A DNA stretch of 64,000 nt from Clostridia bacterium (lineage in GTDB: Bacteria; Bacillota; Clostridia; Christensenellales; Aristaeellaceae): NCBI GenBank assembly GCA_017502305.1, contig JAFVVG010000024.1:1-64000 (forward strand), given 5' to 3'. The translations under genes were made by a program, and so were the position numbers. Position 1 is the first letter of the stretch. Each line of letters opens with the position of its first letter. Under the pieces are notes generated by a model. That model made no database searches. It saw only the letters and a program-made list of their open reading frames with translations, and was not told the DNA's origin. Below, piece after piece: positions 8,747-16,928 of the stretch.

Positions 8747-10939
8747 ATGACGAAGAACCCCAAGAAGTCCAACAAGAAGCTTTGGTGGCTCATCGCGGCT
8801 GCGGCAGTCGTGGTCATCGCCATCGCGGTGGTCTGCATCCTGCTGAACGCGGGCCCTAAGTATCCCGCTGAGATCCCCAACGGCGATTTCGAGCTGGATC
8901 ATGAGATCGGCAAGTGGAACGGCTGGACCCGTTCCGACGCAGCCTTCAACGTGCGCGGCCTGGTGGGCGACGAGAAGCTCAACGGCGCTGTGATGGAAAA
9001 GAGCGGCAGCCTGTACTTCGGCGGAACCGCCGGCGGCAACCAGACCATGCGCGGCACGCTGACCTCCGACGTCTTCAACCTCGGTGGCAACGGCTTCATC
9101 ACCTTCAAGATGGGCGCCGGCAAGAACACCGAGAAGGTCTACGTTGAGTTCATCGACGCCAAGGACGACAAGGTGCTGGCCAAGGTCGCCAACGAGGACT
9201 GCGACGGCCTGTTCATTACCGATCACCTGATCACCAAGGTGGTTGATCTGAGCGCCTACAAGGGCAAGAACATCTACATCCGCGTCACCGACAATGACGA
9301 CGGTACCGATTTCTCCTACGTCAACCTGGACGCCTTCAAGTTGTGCCAGACCGACGCTGAAGTGGAAGCGGCCCGCGCGGACTACAAGCGTCAGATCGAG
9401 GAATACGGCGAGAAGCCCTTCGTCGAGGACGAGACCTCCAACACCATCCAGAACGGCGGCTTCGAGACCGGCGATCTGACCGGCTGGAAGACCCTTGAGG
9501 GCACCGCGCTGGTGCGTGCCGGCGTCGTTCCCACCTCCCAGCGCTACTGGACCGACCGCGCCGTTTACGGCGAGGGCGAATACTACCTGGACGGCAACAA
9601 CAACGGCGCGATCGCCGAGTCCCTGACCGGCGCGATCCGCTCCAGCAAGTTCACCCTGGGCGGCGATGGCTTCATCACCTTCATGATGGGCGCGGGCAAC
9701 AAGAACTGCTATGTGGCCCTGTGCGACGGCGCGACCGATGAAGAGCTGATCAAGGTCGAAAACACCTACTTCTCCGATCCTTCCCTGGCCCTGACCCTGC
9801 TGCGCTACTATATGGATGCCAGCGAGTACCTGGGCAAAGTTGTGTACCTGAAGGTCGTGGACGCCAACGACACCGCTTCCTTCGCCTTCATGAACGTGGA
9901 CGACTTCCGCGTGTCCCTGACCCGCGACGAAGTGGCGGCCCTGGAGGTCGAGCAGATCGAAAAGATCCAGAACGAGACCTACAACTCCGCCTCCTATGAC
10001 GATCTGGCAGCCCTTCTGAACTACTACACCAACTACCCCTACCCCATCCCGCTGGCCAGCCTGACCATGACCGCCTACGCCCCCCATCAGGTCGTGGACT
10101 GCGGCACGGTGGACGTGACGGCCATGATCGGCGCTGCGGCTGCTACCTACGGCGAGACCGCCGTGACCGACTTCGCGGTCAGTAAGGTCACCTTCGAGGG
10201 CACCGAGATCACCTCCGGCTTCGAGGCGGTTGACATGTCCAAGCCCGGCTATTACCATGTGACCTACGGCACCTCCTACAACGGCAAGACCATCGAGGCG
10301 ACCTTCACCGTCGTCGCCATGGCGGATCGCACTACCATCGCCAACGGCGGCTTCGAGTCCGGCAACCTGGCGGGCTGGACGATCCTCGCCGACAACTGGG
10401 GCTACGTCGAAGGCCAGCCCACCGGCGTCATCTCCGCCGCCACCTACTGGGGCGAGAACCTGCCCTACAACCAGGCGGACAATTACCACCTGGACGGCTG
10501 GAACACCGGCATCGGTGAGCCTGAAGGCTGGGCGATCCAGTCCACCAACTTCACCCTGGGCGGCTCCGGCTTCATCTCCGTACGCATGGGCGCTGCGGCG
10601 GCTTCCGTGAAGGTCTGCCTGGCGGACGGCACCGAGATCGGCTACTACAAGCAGAACCGCTTCAACGACGCCAACTTCCCCAACGTCGGCCCCGGCATGG
10701 GTTCCTGGGCGGATATGGGCACCTATGTGATGGATCTGTCCGCCTACATCGGCCAGGAGATGTACATCGTCCTGTGCGATGAGGTGATCGAGGGCGGCTG
10801 GGCGCATGCCTTCTTCGACGAGATCGTCACCTATTACGAGACTGCTCCCGACTACGCGAATCTGTCCGACAAGGTCAACCAGAGCGTCACCGGCGAGGAA
10901 GTCTTCTTCCCCTGGCAGCTGGCTGTCAACCTGAAGTAA
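8747..10939 (+). CDS. Membrane-anchored protein with three repeated carbohydrate-binding-like modules
   Basis: 730 residues. A basic N-terminus and one membrane helix (about residues 12-34) anchor it outside the cell. Three similar modules follow, near residues 43-200, 232-395 and 530-715. Each opens with an NGDFE/NGGFE-type motif and a GW, contains LGGxGFITFxMGAG or a close variant, and has a (V)DLSAYxGKxxYI-type strand, all typical of jelly-roll binding modules. An Ig-like segment (about 430-525) separates modules two and three. No catalytic domain is visible. It is co-transcribed with the anchored GH32 and carries the fructan operator, so capturing fructan at the cell surface is inferred. 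I do not recognise the CBM family. Confidence 0.75.
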   Translation: MTKNPKKSNKKLWWLIAAAAVVVIAIAVVCILLNAGPKYPAEIPNGDFELDHEIGKWNGWTRSDAAFNVRGLVGDEKLNGAVMEKSGSLYFGGTAGGNQTMRGTLTSDVFNLGGNGFITFKMGAGKNTEKVYVEFIDAKDDKVLAKVANEDCDGLFITDHLITKVVDLSAYKGKNIYIRVTDNDDGTDFSYVNLDAFKLCQTDAEVEAARADYKRQIEEYGEKPFVEDETSNTIQNGGFETGDLTGWKTLEGTALVRAGVVPTSQRYWTDRAVYGEGEYYLDGNNNGAIAESLTGAIRSSKFTLGGDGFITFMMGAGNKNCYVALCDGATDEELIKVENTYFSDPSLALTLLRYYMDASEYLGKVVYLKVVDANDTASFAFMNVDDFRVSLTRDEVAALEVEQIEKIQNETYNSASYDDLAALLNYYTNYPYPIPLASLTMTAYAPHQVVDCGTVDVTAMIGAAAATYGETAVTDFAVSKVTFEGTEITSGFEAVDMSKPGYYHVTYGTSYNGKTIEATFTVVAMADRTTIANGGFESGNLAGWTILADNWGYVEGQPTGVISAATYWGENLPYNQADNYHLDGWNTGIGEPEGWAIQSTNFTLGGSGFISVRMGAAAASVKVCLADGTEIGYYKQNRFNDANFPNVGPGMGSWADMGTYVMDLSAYIGQEMYIVLCDEVIEGGWAHAFFDEIVTYYETAPDYANLSDKVNQSVTGEEVFFPWQLAVNLK

Positions 10940-10950
10940 TCCAACATCAA

Positions 10951-10980
10951 AGCCCGGACAGTTCGCTGCCCGGGCTCCTT
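10951..10980 (+). terminator. Intra-operon hairpin before the anchored GH32
   Basis: AGCCCGGACAG / CTGCCCGGGCT stem with a TTCG loop and a short CCTTT tail, just before the GGAGG of the next gene. It is probably a partial terminator. Confidence 0.6.
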
Positions 10981-10996
10981 TCCATCGGAGGCACTC

Positions 10997-13375
10997 ATGA
11001 AGAAGAAAATCATCATCGCCGCGGTGTGCGCGGTGCTCGTGCTGGCCATCGGCGTGACGGCGGCGGTGCTGCTCCTGGGCGGCGACAGGCGCGCCGGGGA
11101 CCTGATGCTCCACCTTGCCTTTGACGAAGGCAAGGGCCTGACCCTGACCGATTCCTCCGGGAATCTGCCGGACACGGACATGAACTACGGCTTTGCCCAC
11201 GCGGTATTCATGGAGGACCAGGAGCCCCAGTGGCGGAGCGCGGGCGTCAAGGGCGGCTGTCTGCTCTTTGACGGCGCAACCACTTACCTGTCCTACAAGA
11301 AGAACGACATTTCTGTTTCCGGCGACGCACTGACCATCAGCGTGTGGATCGCCCCCCGCACCTTCGAGTGGGATGACCCCAGCGCCGCCGACAACGGAAA
11401 TGACAAGCTGACCGGCATCATCAGCCAGTCCGTCAAGGACAGCAAGCAGGGCTTCATCCTCGGCTACCAACGGCACGGCGCGCTGAGCTTCCAGGTCGGC
11501 ACAGGCAGCGAGTGGCTGTCCATCTGGACCAACGGCGACAATCTGCAAAAGTACCGCTGGAACCATGTCGCTGCCACCTTTGACGCCAAGGCCGGGCAGA
11601 TGTGCCTCTACCTCAACGGCGAACTGGTGACCTCCCGTTCCGTGCCCGCCGGCGCACAGATCGCCCCGGCAAAGAACCGCACCCTCCTCATCGGCCGCAA
11701 CGGCGAGGGCGAACGCCTGACGGCAGGCTTCCTCAACGTTGCCAGCGGCTACATGGACGAGCTGAAGGTGTACAGCGCTGCCCTGACCGAAAAGGAAATC
11801 GCCGCGGAGTACAAAAAGACGACCGTTCCGGAGATCGCCTTTGAGGACATCTGGCTGCAGAATCTCCTCACCGGCGACTATACCCGCCCCCAGTACCACG
11901 CTGCGCCCTACCAGTTCTGGATGAACGAGCCCCATGCGCCTGTTTACTATAACGGCATGTACCATCTCTTCTTCCAGCAGAACATGACCGGCTCCTATTG
12001 GCGCAACATCGGCTGGGGCCACTGGGTCTCCGCCGACATGGTGAACTGGAAGCCCGTGAAGGAGGCCATCGTCCCCACAGCTGATTCCGTCACCCCGGAC
12101 GGCGTATGGTCCGGCGGCGCGACGCTGGATGAAAACGGCGTGCCGCTGCTGTTCTTCACCGCCGGCAACGACGCCTTTGGCCGGGTGGACGGCCTGATCT
12201 CCAACCAGAACATCGGCGTGGCCTATCCCGCCGATCTTGGCGATCCCGAGCTGACCGACTGGGTCATCTGCGATGATCTGGCCATCATCCAGAAGGGCGG
12301 TCAGGGCCGTCGGGGCGAGTTCCGCGATCCCCACATCTGGAAGGAAGGCAGCACCTGGTGCATGCTGATCTGCTCCGGCTCGACCGCTTCCAATGGCGGA
12401 ACGGCGCTGCTGTACACCACGGACACCCTCGAATTGCAGTCCGACGGCACTATTGCCCAGAACTGGACCTACCGCGGCCCGATCTTCGAAATGAAGAACC
12501 AGTCCATGCTCTACGGCAAGACCTGGGAACTGCCCATCTTGCTGCCCGTGACCAACGAGACGGGCACCATCCGCAAGTACATGTTCGCCTTCTCTCCCGC
12601 TCCCGCCAGCATCGCAGACAACAAGGTGTACTACTTCGTGGGCGACTTTGACGTGACCACCGGCAAGTTCACGCCTGACGAGCGATTCGGCGGCATTCCT
12701 GACCTGCTGGATTACGGCGCGAACGTCTTCACCGGCCCCAGCGCCTTCATCGATCCGGTTTCGGGCGATGTGGTCATGTTCAGCATCATGCAGGATCAGC
12801 GCAGCGCTGCCGATCAGGGCGCGTCCGGCTGGGCGCACACCGCTGGCCTTGCAAGGCGCATCTGGCTCAGCGACGACGGCACCGATCTGATGATCGCTCC
12901 GATAGAAGCCATGAACAGCCTTCACGGCGAGGTGCTGATCGACCAGCAGAACATCTCCCTGGAGGACGCCAACCAGCTGCTCTCCGCCGTGAAGGAGGAC
13001 ATGTACTGCCTGCGGCTGACGGCAGACGTTTCCGCCGCATCCAGCTTCACCGTGAACATCCTGCAGGGCGGCCGCTGGGACTGCACCACCTACACCTACG
13101 ACGCAGCCGCACAAATCATCCACGGCTCGACCGAAAACAAGGGCGACGGCGCACCCACCAGCTATGTATCCGGCCCGCTGACAGTGCAGGACGGCATTCT
13201 GACCATGGAGCTGTACGTGGATCGTTCCCTGGCGGAGGCATTCTTCAATGACCACAAGGCACTGACCATCCGCGCGTACACCGAAGAGCACGATTCCGAG
13301 GGCATCACCCTTGCAGCGGAGGGCGCGGTGCAGATCCGGTCGATCTATCTGGCACGGATGAAGCCGATCTTCTAA
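10997..13375 (+). CDS. Membrane-anchored LamG-GH32 fructanase with variant nucleophile motif
   Basis: 792 residues. An N-terminal membrane anchor (residues 4-28) is followed by a concanavalin-like LamG domain (about 35-275; SVWIAPRTF, WNHVAATFD, GYMDELKVYSAALTEKEI). A GH32 five-bladed propeller and C-terminal sandwich fill the rest. FRDP (442-445) and the acid/base region WELP (Glu511) are kept. However, the usual WMNDPNG is WMNEPHA at 308-314, with Glu311 where the nucleophile Asp should be. It probably cuts inulin or levan outside the cell to feed the importer; the substrate and mode (exo, endo or transferase) are open. Confidence 0.85.
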   Translation: MKKKIIIAAVCAVLVLAIGVTAAVLLLGGDRRAGDLMLHLAFDEGKGLTLTDSSGNLPDTDMNYGFAHAVFMEDQEPQWRSAGVKGGCLLFDGATTYLSYKKNDISVSGDALTISVWIAPRTFEWDDPSAADNGNDKLTGIISQSVKDSKQGFILGYQRHGALSFQVGTGSEWLSIWTNGDNLQKYRWNHVAATFDAKAGQMCLYLNGELVTSRSVPAGAQIAPAKNRTLLIGRNGEGERLTAGFLNVASGYMDELKVYSAALTEKEIAAEYKKTTVPEIAFEDIWLQNLLTGDYTRPQYHAAPYQFWMNEPHAPVYYNGMYHLFFQQNMTGSYWRNIGWGHWVSADMVNWKPVKEAIVPTADSVTPDGVWSGGATLDENGVPLLFFTAGNDAFGRVDGLISNQNIGVAYPADLGDPELTDWVICDDLAIIQKGGQGRRGEFRDPHIWKEGSTWCMLICSGSTASNGGTALLYTTDTLELQSDGTIAQNWTYRGPIFEMKNQSMLYGKTWELPILLPVTNETGTIRKYMFAFSPAPASIADNKVYYFVGDFDVTTGKFTPDERFGGIPDLLDYGANVFTGPSAFIDPVSGDVVMFSIMQDQRSAADQGASGWAHTAGLARRIWLSDDGTDLMIAPIEAMNSLHGEVLIDQQNISLEDANQLLSAVKEDMYCLRLTADVSAASSFTVNILQGGRWDCTTYTYDAAAQIIHGSTENKGDGAPTSYVSGPLTVQDGILTMELYVDRSLAEAFFNDHKALTIRAYTEEHDSEGITLAAEGAVQIRSIYLARMKPIF

Positions 13376-13383
13376 AGTATAAT

Positions 13384-13415
13384 AAGCCCGGTTGATGATT
13401 GCATCAGCCGGGCTT
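13384..13415. terminator. Terminator after the surface fructanase operon
   Basis: A 14-bp stem, AAGCCCGGTTGATG / CATCAGCCGGGCTT, with one G-U pair and a four-base loop. Confidence 0.85.
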
Positions 13416-13420
13416 AACTG

Positions 13421-13792
13421 TTTCGTCGTTAGCGTTGTTATGCGTGTTTGCTTAGATGACGCACATGATTAAGGTGTGTTTTTCATGCTTCCACCAGCAG
13501 CAGTATAATGACTGCGACATCTGACAAGTATAAGTAATATTATGGAGAAAGAGAGTCTTTGTGAAAAAGTAACTTGATCGAGATAAATTTATCCTTGACA
13601 AATCACATTCCACTTTTTTGAGTTGTGCACTCTCTCACTGGGCGCGCTGCAAGCAGCCCGACCGGCCGTTCGTTCGTGTAAGGAAGCGATTTTGCAAGCG
13701 AAATCGCACGGAAATCGCCGCACATGTCGCCGATTTCCGATACAGAGTCGAAGGGCCTGCAGGCCCTCCGACGCCACCCAGGTTCCTGATAG
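13421..13792. other. Intergenic region with clustered inverted repeats
   Basis: About 370 bases without a convincing gene. 13421-13617 is AT-rich. From 13618 the sequence becomes GC-rich and contains a row of inverted repeats: GCGATTT/AAATCGC (13686-13707), CGGAAATCG/CGATTTCCG (13709-13739) and the perfect 16-base palindrome AGGGCCTGCAGGCCCT near 13751. Short open frames here have no ribosome site and read as low-complexity Arg/Pro/Cys-rich peptides, so I do not call them. It may be a dispersed repeat element. Confidence 0.5.
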
Positions 13793-14596
13793 TCAGAATC
13801 CGCCATGGGCGGCGGATGAAAGATCAATCATGTTGCGGCGCAGCGCTGCTTCCAGCACATCGGCAAAGCGCTGAATATCGGGGCCAAGGCTGCCGGCCAA
13901 AGCCATAAGCTGAGGATCATCAAGGGCGGCGGCGGGATCCTGTCGTGCGGAAAGCGTTGCCTTCAGCGCATCAGGGATGGGGCAGAGATGCTGCTCCAAC
14001 GCCCATTGGCCTGCCTGGGTTTTGGCGGCGATGCCGCCGGTGCGCAGCGTGTACAGGCAGCGGGCAATATCAAGCAGCCATCCGAAGGAATGCAGGCTGG
14101 CGCTGGTCTTTTGCGCGTGCCGGCGGATGGTGGCCAGATGCGCGGCCACACCGGCCACAAGGTCCTCGCGGCGGGGAGTGGGCAGCTGGGGGCGGATGTC
14201 CTCGCCCCAAAGCAGGCGGCTGTGCTGGCAGAGTTCCAGCATGGAAAAGCTGTCGCAACGGTAGCGGGTATCCACCCGCTGGCCGCTGGTGCCCCAGTAA
14301 ACCACGGTATCCTCCTGGCTGGAAAGGAAACCTTCCAGACACAGCATGCCGCCCTCGAAACAGCGGAAGAAGGGGTTCTCCGGGTGTTCTGCCGCCAGGG
14401 TTTGCCGCAGGGTCACAAGCTCGGCGGCCTGGGCGGGGGAAATGGCCTGGCGGGTGAGCACCATAAGGTCAATATCGCTCCAGCCGGGGCGGAAATCATC
14501 CAGGGGAACGGAACCGTAGAGAAGGATGGATGGCGCGTTTTCTGCCAGAATGGCGGCGATGCGCTTTGTCATGATGTCAATGGCGGTGGTCAGCAT
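13793..14596 (-). CDS. Nucleotidyltransferase, aminoglycoside adenylyltransferase (AadA/DUF4111)-like
   Basis: 267 residues. The N-terminus carries the polymerase-beta-type nucleotidyltransferase motif (YGSVPLDDF, then WSDIDLMV, with Gly28-Ser29 and metal-binding Asp41 and Asp43). The C-terminus (DIARCLYTLRTGGIAAKTQAG) resembles the helical DUF4111 domain of AadA/ANT(9) enzymes. Such enzymes adenylate streptomycin or spectinomycin, but many chromosomal relatives have no shown resistance role. The ATG overlaps the end of rluD by 7 bases, so it is translationally coupled in an otherwise housekeeping operon. Confidence 0.75.
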   Translation of the reverse strand: MLTTAIDIMTKRIAAILAENAPSILLYGSVPLDDFRPGWSDIDLMVLTRQAISPAQAAELVTLRQTLAAEHPENPFFRCFEGGMLCLEGFLSSQEDTVVYWGTSGQRVDTRYRCDSFSMLELCQHSRLLWGEDIRPQLPTPRREDLVAGVAAHLATIRRHAQKTSASLHSFGWLLDIARCLYTLRTGGIAAKTQAGQWALEQHLCPIPDALKATLSARQDPAAALDDPQLMALAGSLGPDIQRFADVLEAALRRNMIDLSSAAHGGF

Positions 14597-15507
14597 AAAT
14601 CAATCCCGTTGCTGTGCAGCCCTTTCACAAACTCTGCCGGCAGGGGGGCGGTGAAGGTCATGCGCTCGCCGGTTGTGGGGTGGGTGAAGGCCAGCGACCA
14701 GGCGTGGAGCATCAGCCGGGGAACCTTCGCGCCACGGGGGCTGCCGTAGATGGGATCGCCGCAGACGGGGTGGCCCAGATGCTTCATGTGCACGCGAATC
14801 TGATGGGTGCGGCCGGTGAGGATATGCACATTCACCAGCGTTACGCCCCGGCCGCGCTCAAGCACCTGCCAATCGGTAATGGCCTCCCGGCCCTCGGGAT
14901 CGATGGCCATTTTCTTGCGGTCTTTCTTGCTGCGGGCGATGGGCTCATTCACCCGGCCGGCATCTTCCTTGAAGTTGCCGTCCACCAGGGCCCGGTAGTG
15001 CTTTTCCATCAGCCGGTCCTGGAGCTGCTGGCTCAGGGCCAGCTGGGCGGCGTCGTTCTTGGCCACCAGCAGCAGGCCGGAGGTATCCTTGTCCAGCCGG
15101 TGGACGATGCCCGGCCGCAGTTCGCCGCCGATGCCTCCCAGGCTGTCCAGGTGGTGCAGAAGGGCGTTGACCAGGGTGCCGTCCTCGTTGCCGGCGGCGG
15201 GGTGCACCACCATGCCGCAGGGCTTCACTACCACGGCCAGGTCGGCATCCTCGTACAGGATCTCGAGGGGGATGTCCTCGGCCTGGGGAATGGCCGGCTT
15301 GGGAGCGGGAAGGGTCAGCGCAACGCGCAGGCCGGGCTTGGCCTTTGCGCCGGCTTTTTTTTCAATCTTGCCGTCCACGGTGCACAGGCCGTCCTCTATC
15401 AGGGTGGCCACACGGGAGCGGGTCAATCCGGTGGCTTCGGAAAGCAGCACATCCAGCCGGCGGCCGTCGCCTATGGCCTCAAACAGGGTTTCCTTTTGTA
15501 TCTCCAT
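14590..15507 (-). CDS. rluD: RluA/RluD-family 23S rRNA pseudouridine synthase
   Basis: 305 residues from the ATG at 15507, which has TTGGAGCG 8 bases upstream; the in-frame upstream extension lacks a site. An S4 RNA-binding domain occupies about residues 15-70 (RLDVLLSEATGLTRSRVATLIEDG). The catalytic domain has the invariant HRLDKDTSG motif (Asp139) and the terminal region GRTHQIRVHMKHLGHPVCGDPIYG. It isomerises uridines in ribosomal RNA. The start lies inside the end of lspA (29-base overlap), a pairing of lspA and rluD common in Firmicutes. Confidence 0.93.
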   Translation of the reverse strand: MEIQKETLFEAIGDGRRLDVLLSEATGLTRSRVATLIEDGLCTVDGKIEKKAGAKAKPGLRVALTLPAPKPAIPQAEDIPLEILYEDADLAVVVKPCGMVVHPAAGNEDGTLVNALLHHLDSLGGIGGELRPGIVHRLDKDTSGLLLVAKNDAAQLALSQQLQDRLMEKHYRALVDGNFKEDAGRVNEPIARSKKDRKKMAIDPEGREAITDWQVLERGRGVTLVNVHILTGRTHQIRVHMKHLGHPVCGDPIYGSPRGAKVPRLMLHAWSLAFTHPTTGERMTFTAPLPAEFVKGLHSNGIDLC

Positions 15508-15952
15508 GCTTTTCGCTCCAATCATCGGGCCTGAAGATCAGCGACCAGGCCATCAGTCCGCAGCCCACGGTCAGGGCCGCGTCCGCCACGTTGAAAATGG
15601 CAAAATCAATAAACAGAATCTCGATCATGTCCACCACATAGCCGGTGAACAGCCGGTCGATCATATTGCCCACGGCGCCGCCCAGCATCAGCATGGCGGC
15701 GATCATGGGCAGCGTACCCAGGCGATAACGCCTGAGAACCAGAAAGCCCACAAGAATCAGCGCCCCGCTGAGCAGCCCCAGCAGCCAGGGCTTGCCGGAA
15801 AGCAGGCTGAAGGCCATGCCGGTGTTTTCGGCATACCGCAGGCCCACCACCCCGGGGATCAGGGGAACGGGGACCGTCAGGCCCCGGACGGCCAGCTTGG
15901 TGAGTTGATCTGCCAGCAGCACAACCAGGGCGATCCAACCGAATTTTCGCAT
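15479..15952 (-). CDS. lspA: Lipoprotein signal peptidase (signal peptidase II)
   Basis: 157 residues with four membrane helices. The aspartyl protease catalytic pair is present: Asp99 in GNMIDRLF and Asp124 in FNVADAALTVG. It cleaves lipoprotein signal peptides after lipidation, for example that of the binding protein at 2713-4362. It is preceded by a DUF5665 gene and overlaps rluD. Confidence 0.96.
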   Translation of the reverse strand: MRKFGWIALVVLLADQLTKLAVRGLTVPVPLIPGVVGLRYAENTGMAFSLLSGKPWLLGLLSGALILVGFLVLRRYRLGTLPMIAAMLMLGGAVGNMIDRLFTGYVVDMIEILFIDFAIFNVADAALTVGCGLMAWSLIFRPDDWSEKHGDTKGNPV

Positions 15953-15954
15953 GC

Positions 15955-16239
15955 TTACTCCAATCTCCGCTGCACCACGGTGACGATCTGCGCCAGGAAA
16001 TCGCCGATGAGGGGCAGGTTTTGCTCCGCCAGCCGCCGCAGGATCACCACCAGCACCGCGCCCAGCACGGTGAAGCCGATGGCCATGCCCACGCCCCGGG
16101 CCAGGCCCGAGAGAAAATGGCTGCGCATTAGCCGCCTGCGGTCATCCACATAGGCAATGTACTCCGCCAGGCGAAGCCGCTCCAGACGCTGCAGGTGCTC
16201 CTCCATCTTTTTCGCCAAATCATCCCGGCATTCCTTCAT
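15955..16239 (-). CDS. DUF5665-type small membrane protein
   Basis: 94 residues from the ATG at 16239, chosen because GGGGGAGG lies about 10 bases before it; the frame is open 32 codons further upstream without a better site. An N-terminal amphipathic helix leads into RLAEYIAYVDDRRRLMRSHFLSGLARGVGMAIGFTVLG and one membrane segment. This matches the DUF5665 pattern from memory. The function is unknown. It lies 2 bases from lspA and probably starts the lspA-rluD operon. Confidence 0.75.
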   Translation of the reverse strand: MKECRDDLAKKMEEHLQRLERLRLAEYIAYVDDRRRLMRSHFLSGLARGVGMAIGFTVLGAVLVVILRRLAEQNLPLIGDFLAQIVTVVQRRLE

Positions 16240-16270
16240 GGCAGCATAACCTCCCCCTGCAATGGTATGC

Positions 16271-16297
16271 AAAAAGCGGCGTGCACATACACGCCGC
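16271..16297 (-). terminator. Terminator after the CotJ genes
   Basis: On the minus strand GCGGCGTG / CACGCCGC with a six-base loop is followed by TTTTTG, shortly after the CotJC stop. Confidence 0.85.
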
Positions 16298-16316
16298 AGG
16301 AATATTATGCCTGGGA

Positions 16317-16925
16317 TTACTTGCCGCATCCGCACTGGAAAGCCGGGTTGAAGGCGTAGAAGTTTTTCTCCTCCAGTCGATCCTGCACCAGGGCCAGGGC
16401 CTCGGCGAAGCGTTGATAATGGACGATCTCCCGGGCCCGCAGGAACCGCAGTACGTCAATGACGTCCGGGTCATCGGCCAGGTGGATCAGGTTCTCGTAG
16501 GTGGTGCGGGCCTTCTGCTCTGCTGCAAGATCCTCGTGCAGGTCGGTGATGGGGTCGCCCTTCACGGCCATGGCGGCGGCATGATAAGGCTGACCACTGG
16601 CAAACTGGGGGTACACGCCCAGGCCGTGATCGGTGAAATAGGGGGCGAAGGCGCTGTCCTGGATCTGGCAGTCGGAAAGGTCGCGGGTGAGCTGATGAAT
16701 CATGCTACCAACCATCTCCAGGTGTCCAAGCTCCTCGGTGCCGATGTCGGTGAGGAGGCCCTTCAGTTCGTCATAGGGCATGGAGTAACGCTGGCTCAGG
16801 TAACGCAGGGAGGCGCCCAGCTCGCCATCGGGTCCGCCGTATTGGCTGATGATCACCGAGGCCATGCGCTGGTCGGGCTTACGGATGCGAACGGGATACT
16901 GCAGCTGTTTTTCATAGACAAACAT
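16317..16925 (-). CDS. cotJC: Spore coat protein CotJC, manganese-catalase family
   Basis: 202 residues of the CotJC/manganese catalase family, a ferritin-like four-helix bundle. Di-metal ligand motifs are seen at EELGHLEMVG and DLAAEQKARTTYENL, with a third cluster at LRAREIVHYQRFAEAL. CotJC is an inner spore-coat component in Bacillus and Clostridia and may remove peroxide. The C-terminus ends in CGCGK, an unusual Cys-rich tail. The start lies 3 bases after the stop of the CotJA-CotJB fusion gene, so they form an operon. Confidence 0.92.
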   Translation of the reverse strand: MFVYEKQLQYPVRIRKPDQRMASVIISQYGGPDGELGASLRYLSQRYSMPYDELKGLLTDIGTEELGHLEMVGSMIHQLTRDLSDCQIQDSAFAPYFTDHGLGVYPQFASGQPYHAAAMAVKGDPITDLHEDLAAEQKARTTYENLIHLADDPDVIDVLRFLRAREIVHYQRFAEALALVQDRLEEKNFYAFNPAFQCGCGK

Positions 16926-16928
16926 GGC

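Noticed and set aside
8720-13291. A 1523-codon open frame on the minus strand opposite the fructanase operon
   Set aside because: It is antisense to two well-supported genes, its peptide is Val/Gly/His/Gln-rich low complexity, and it has no family motifs. High GC content keeps antisense frames open.
13618-13908. Short plus-strand frame in the inverted-repeat block, overlapping the nucleotidyltransferase gene
   Set aside because: No ribosome site, Arg/Cys/Pro-rich peptide, and it runs antisense into a real gene.
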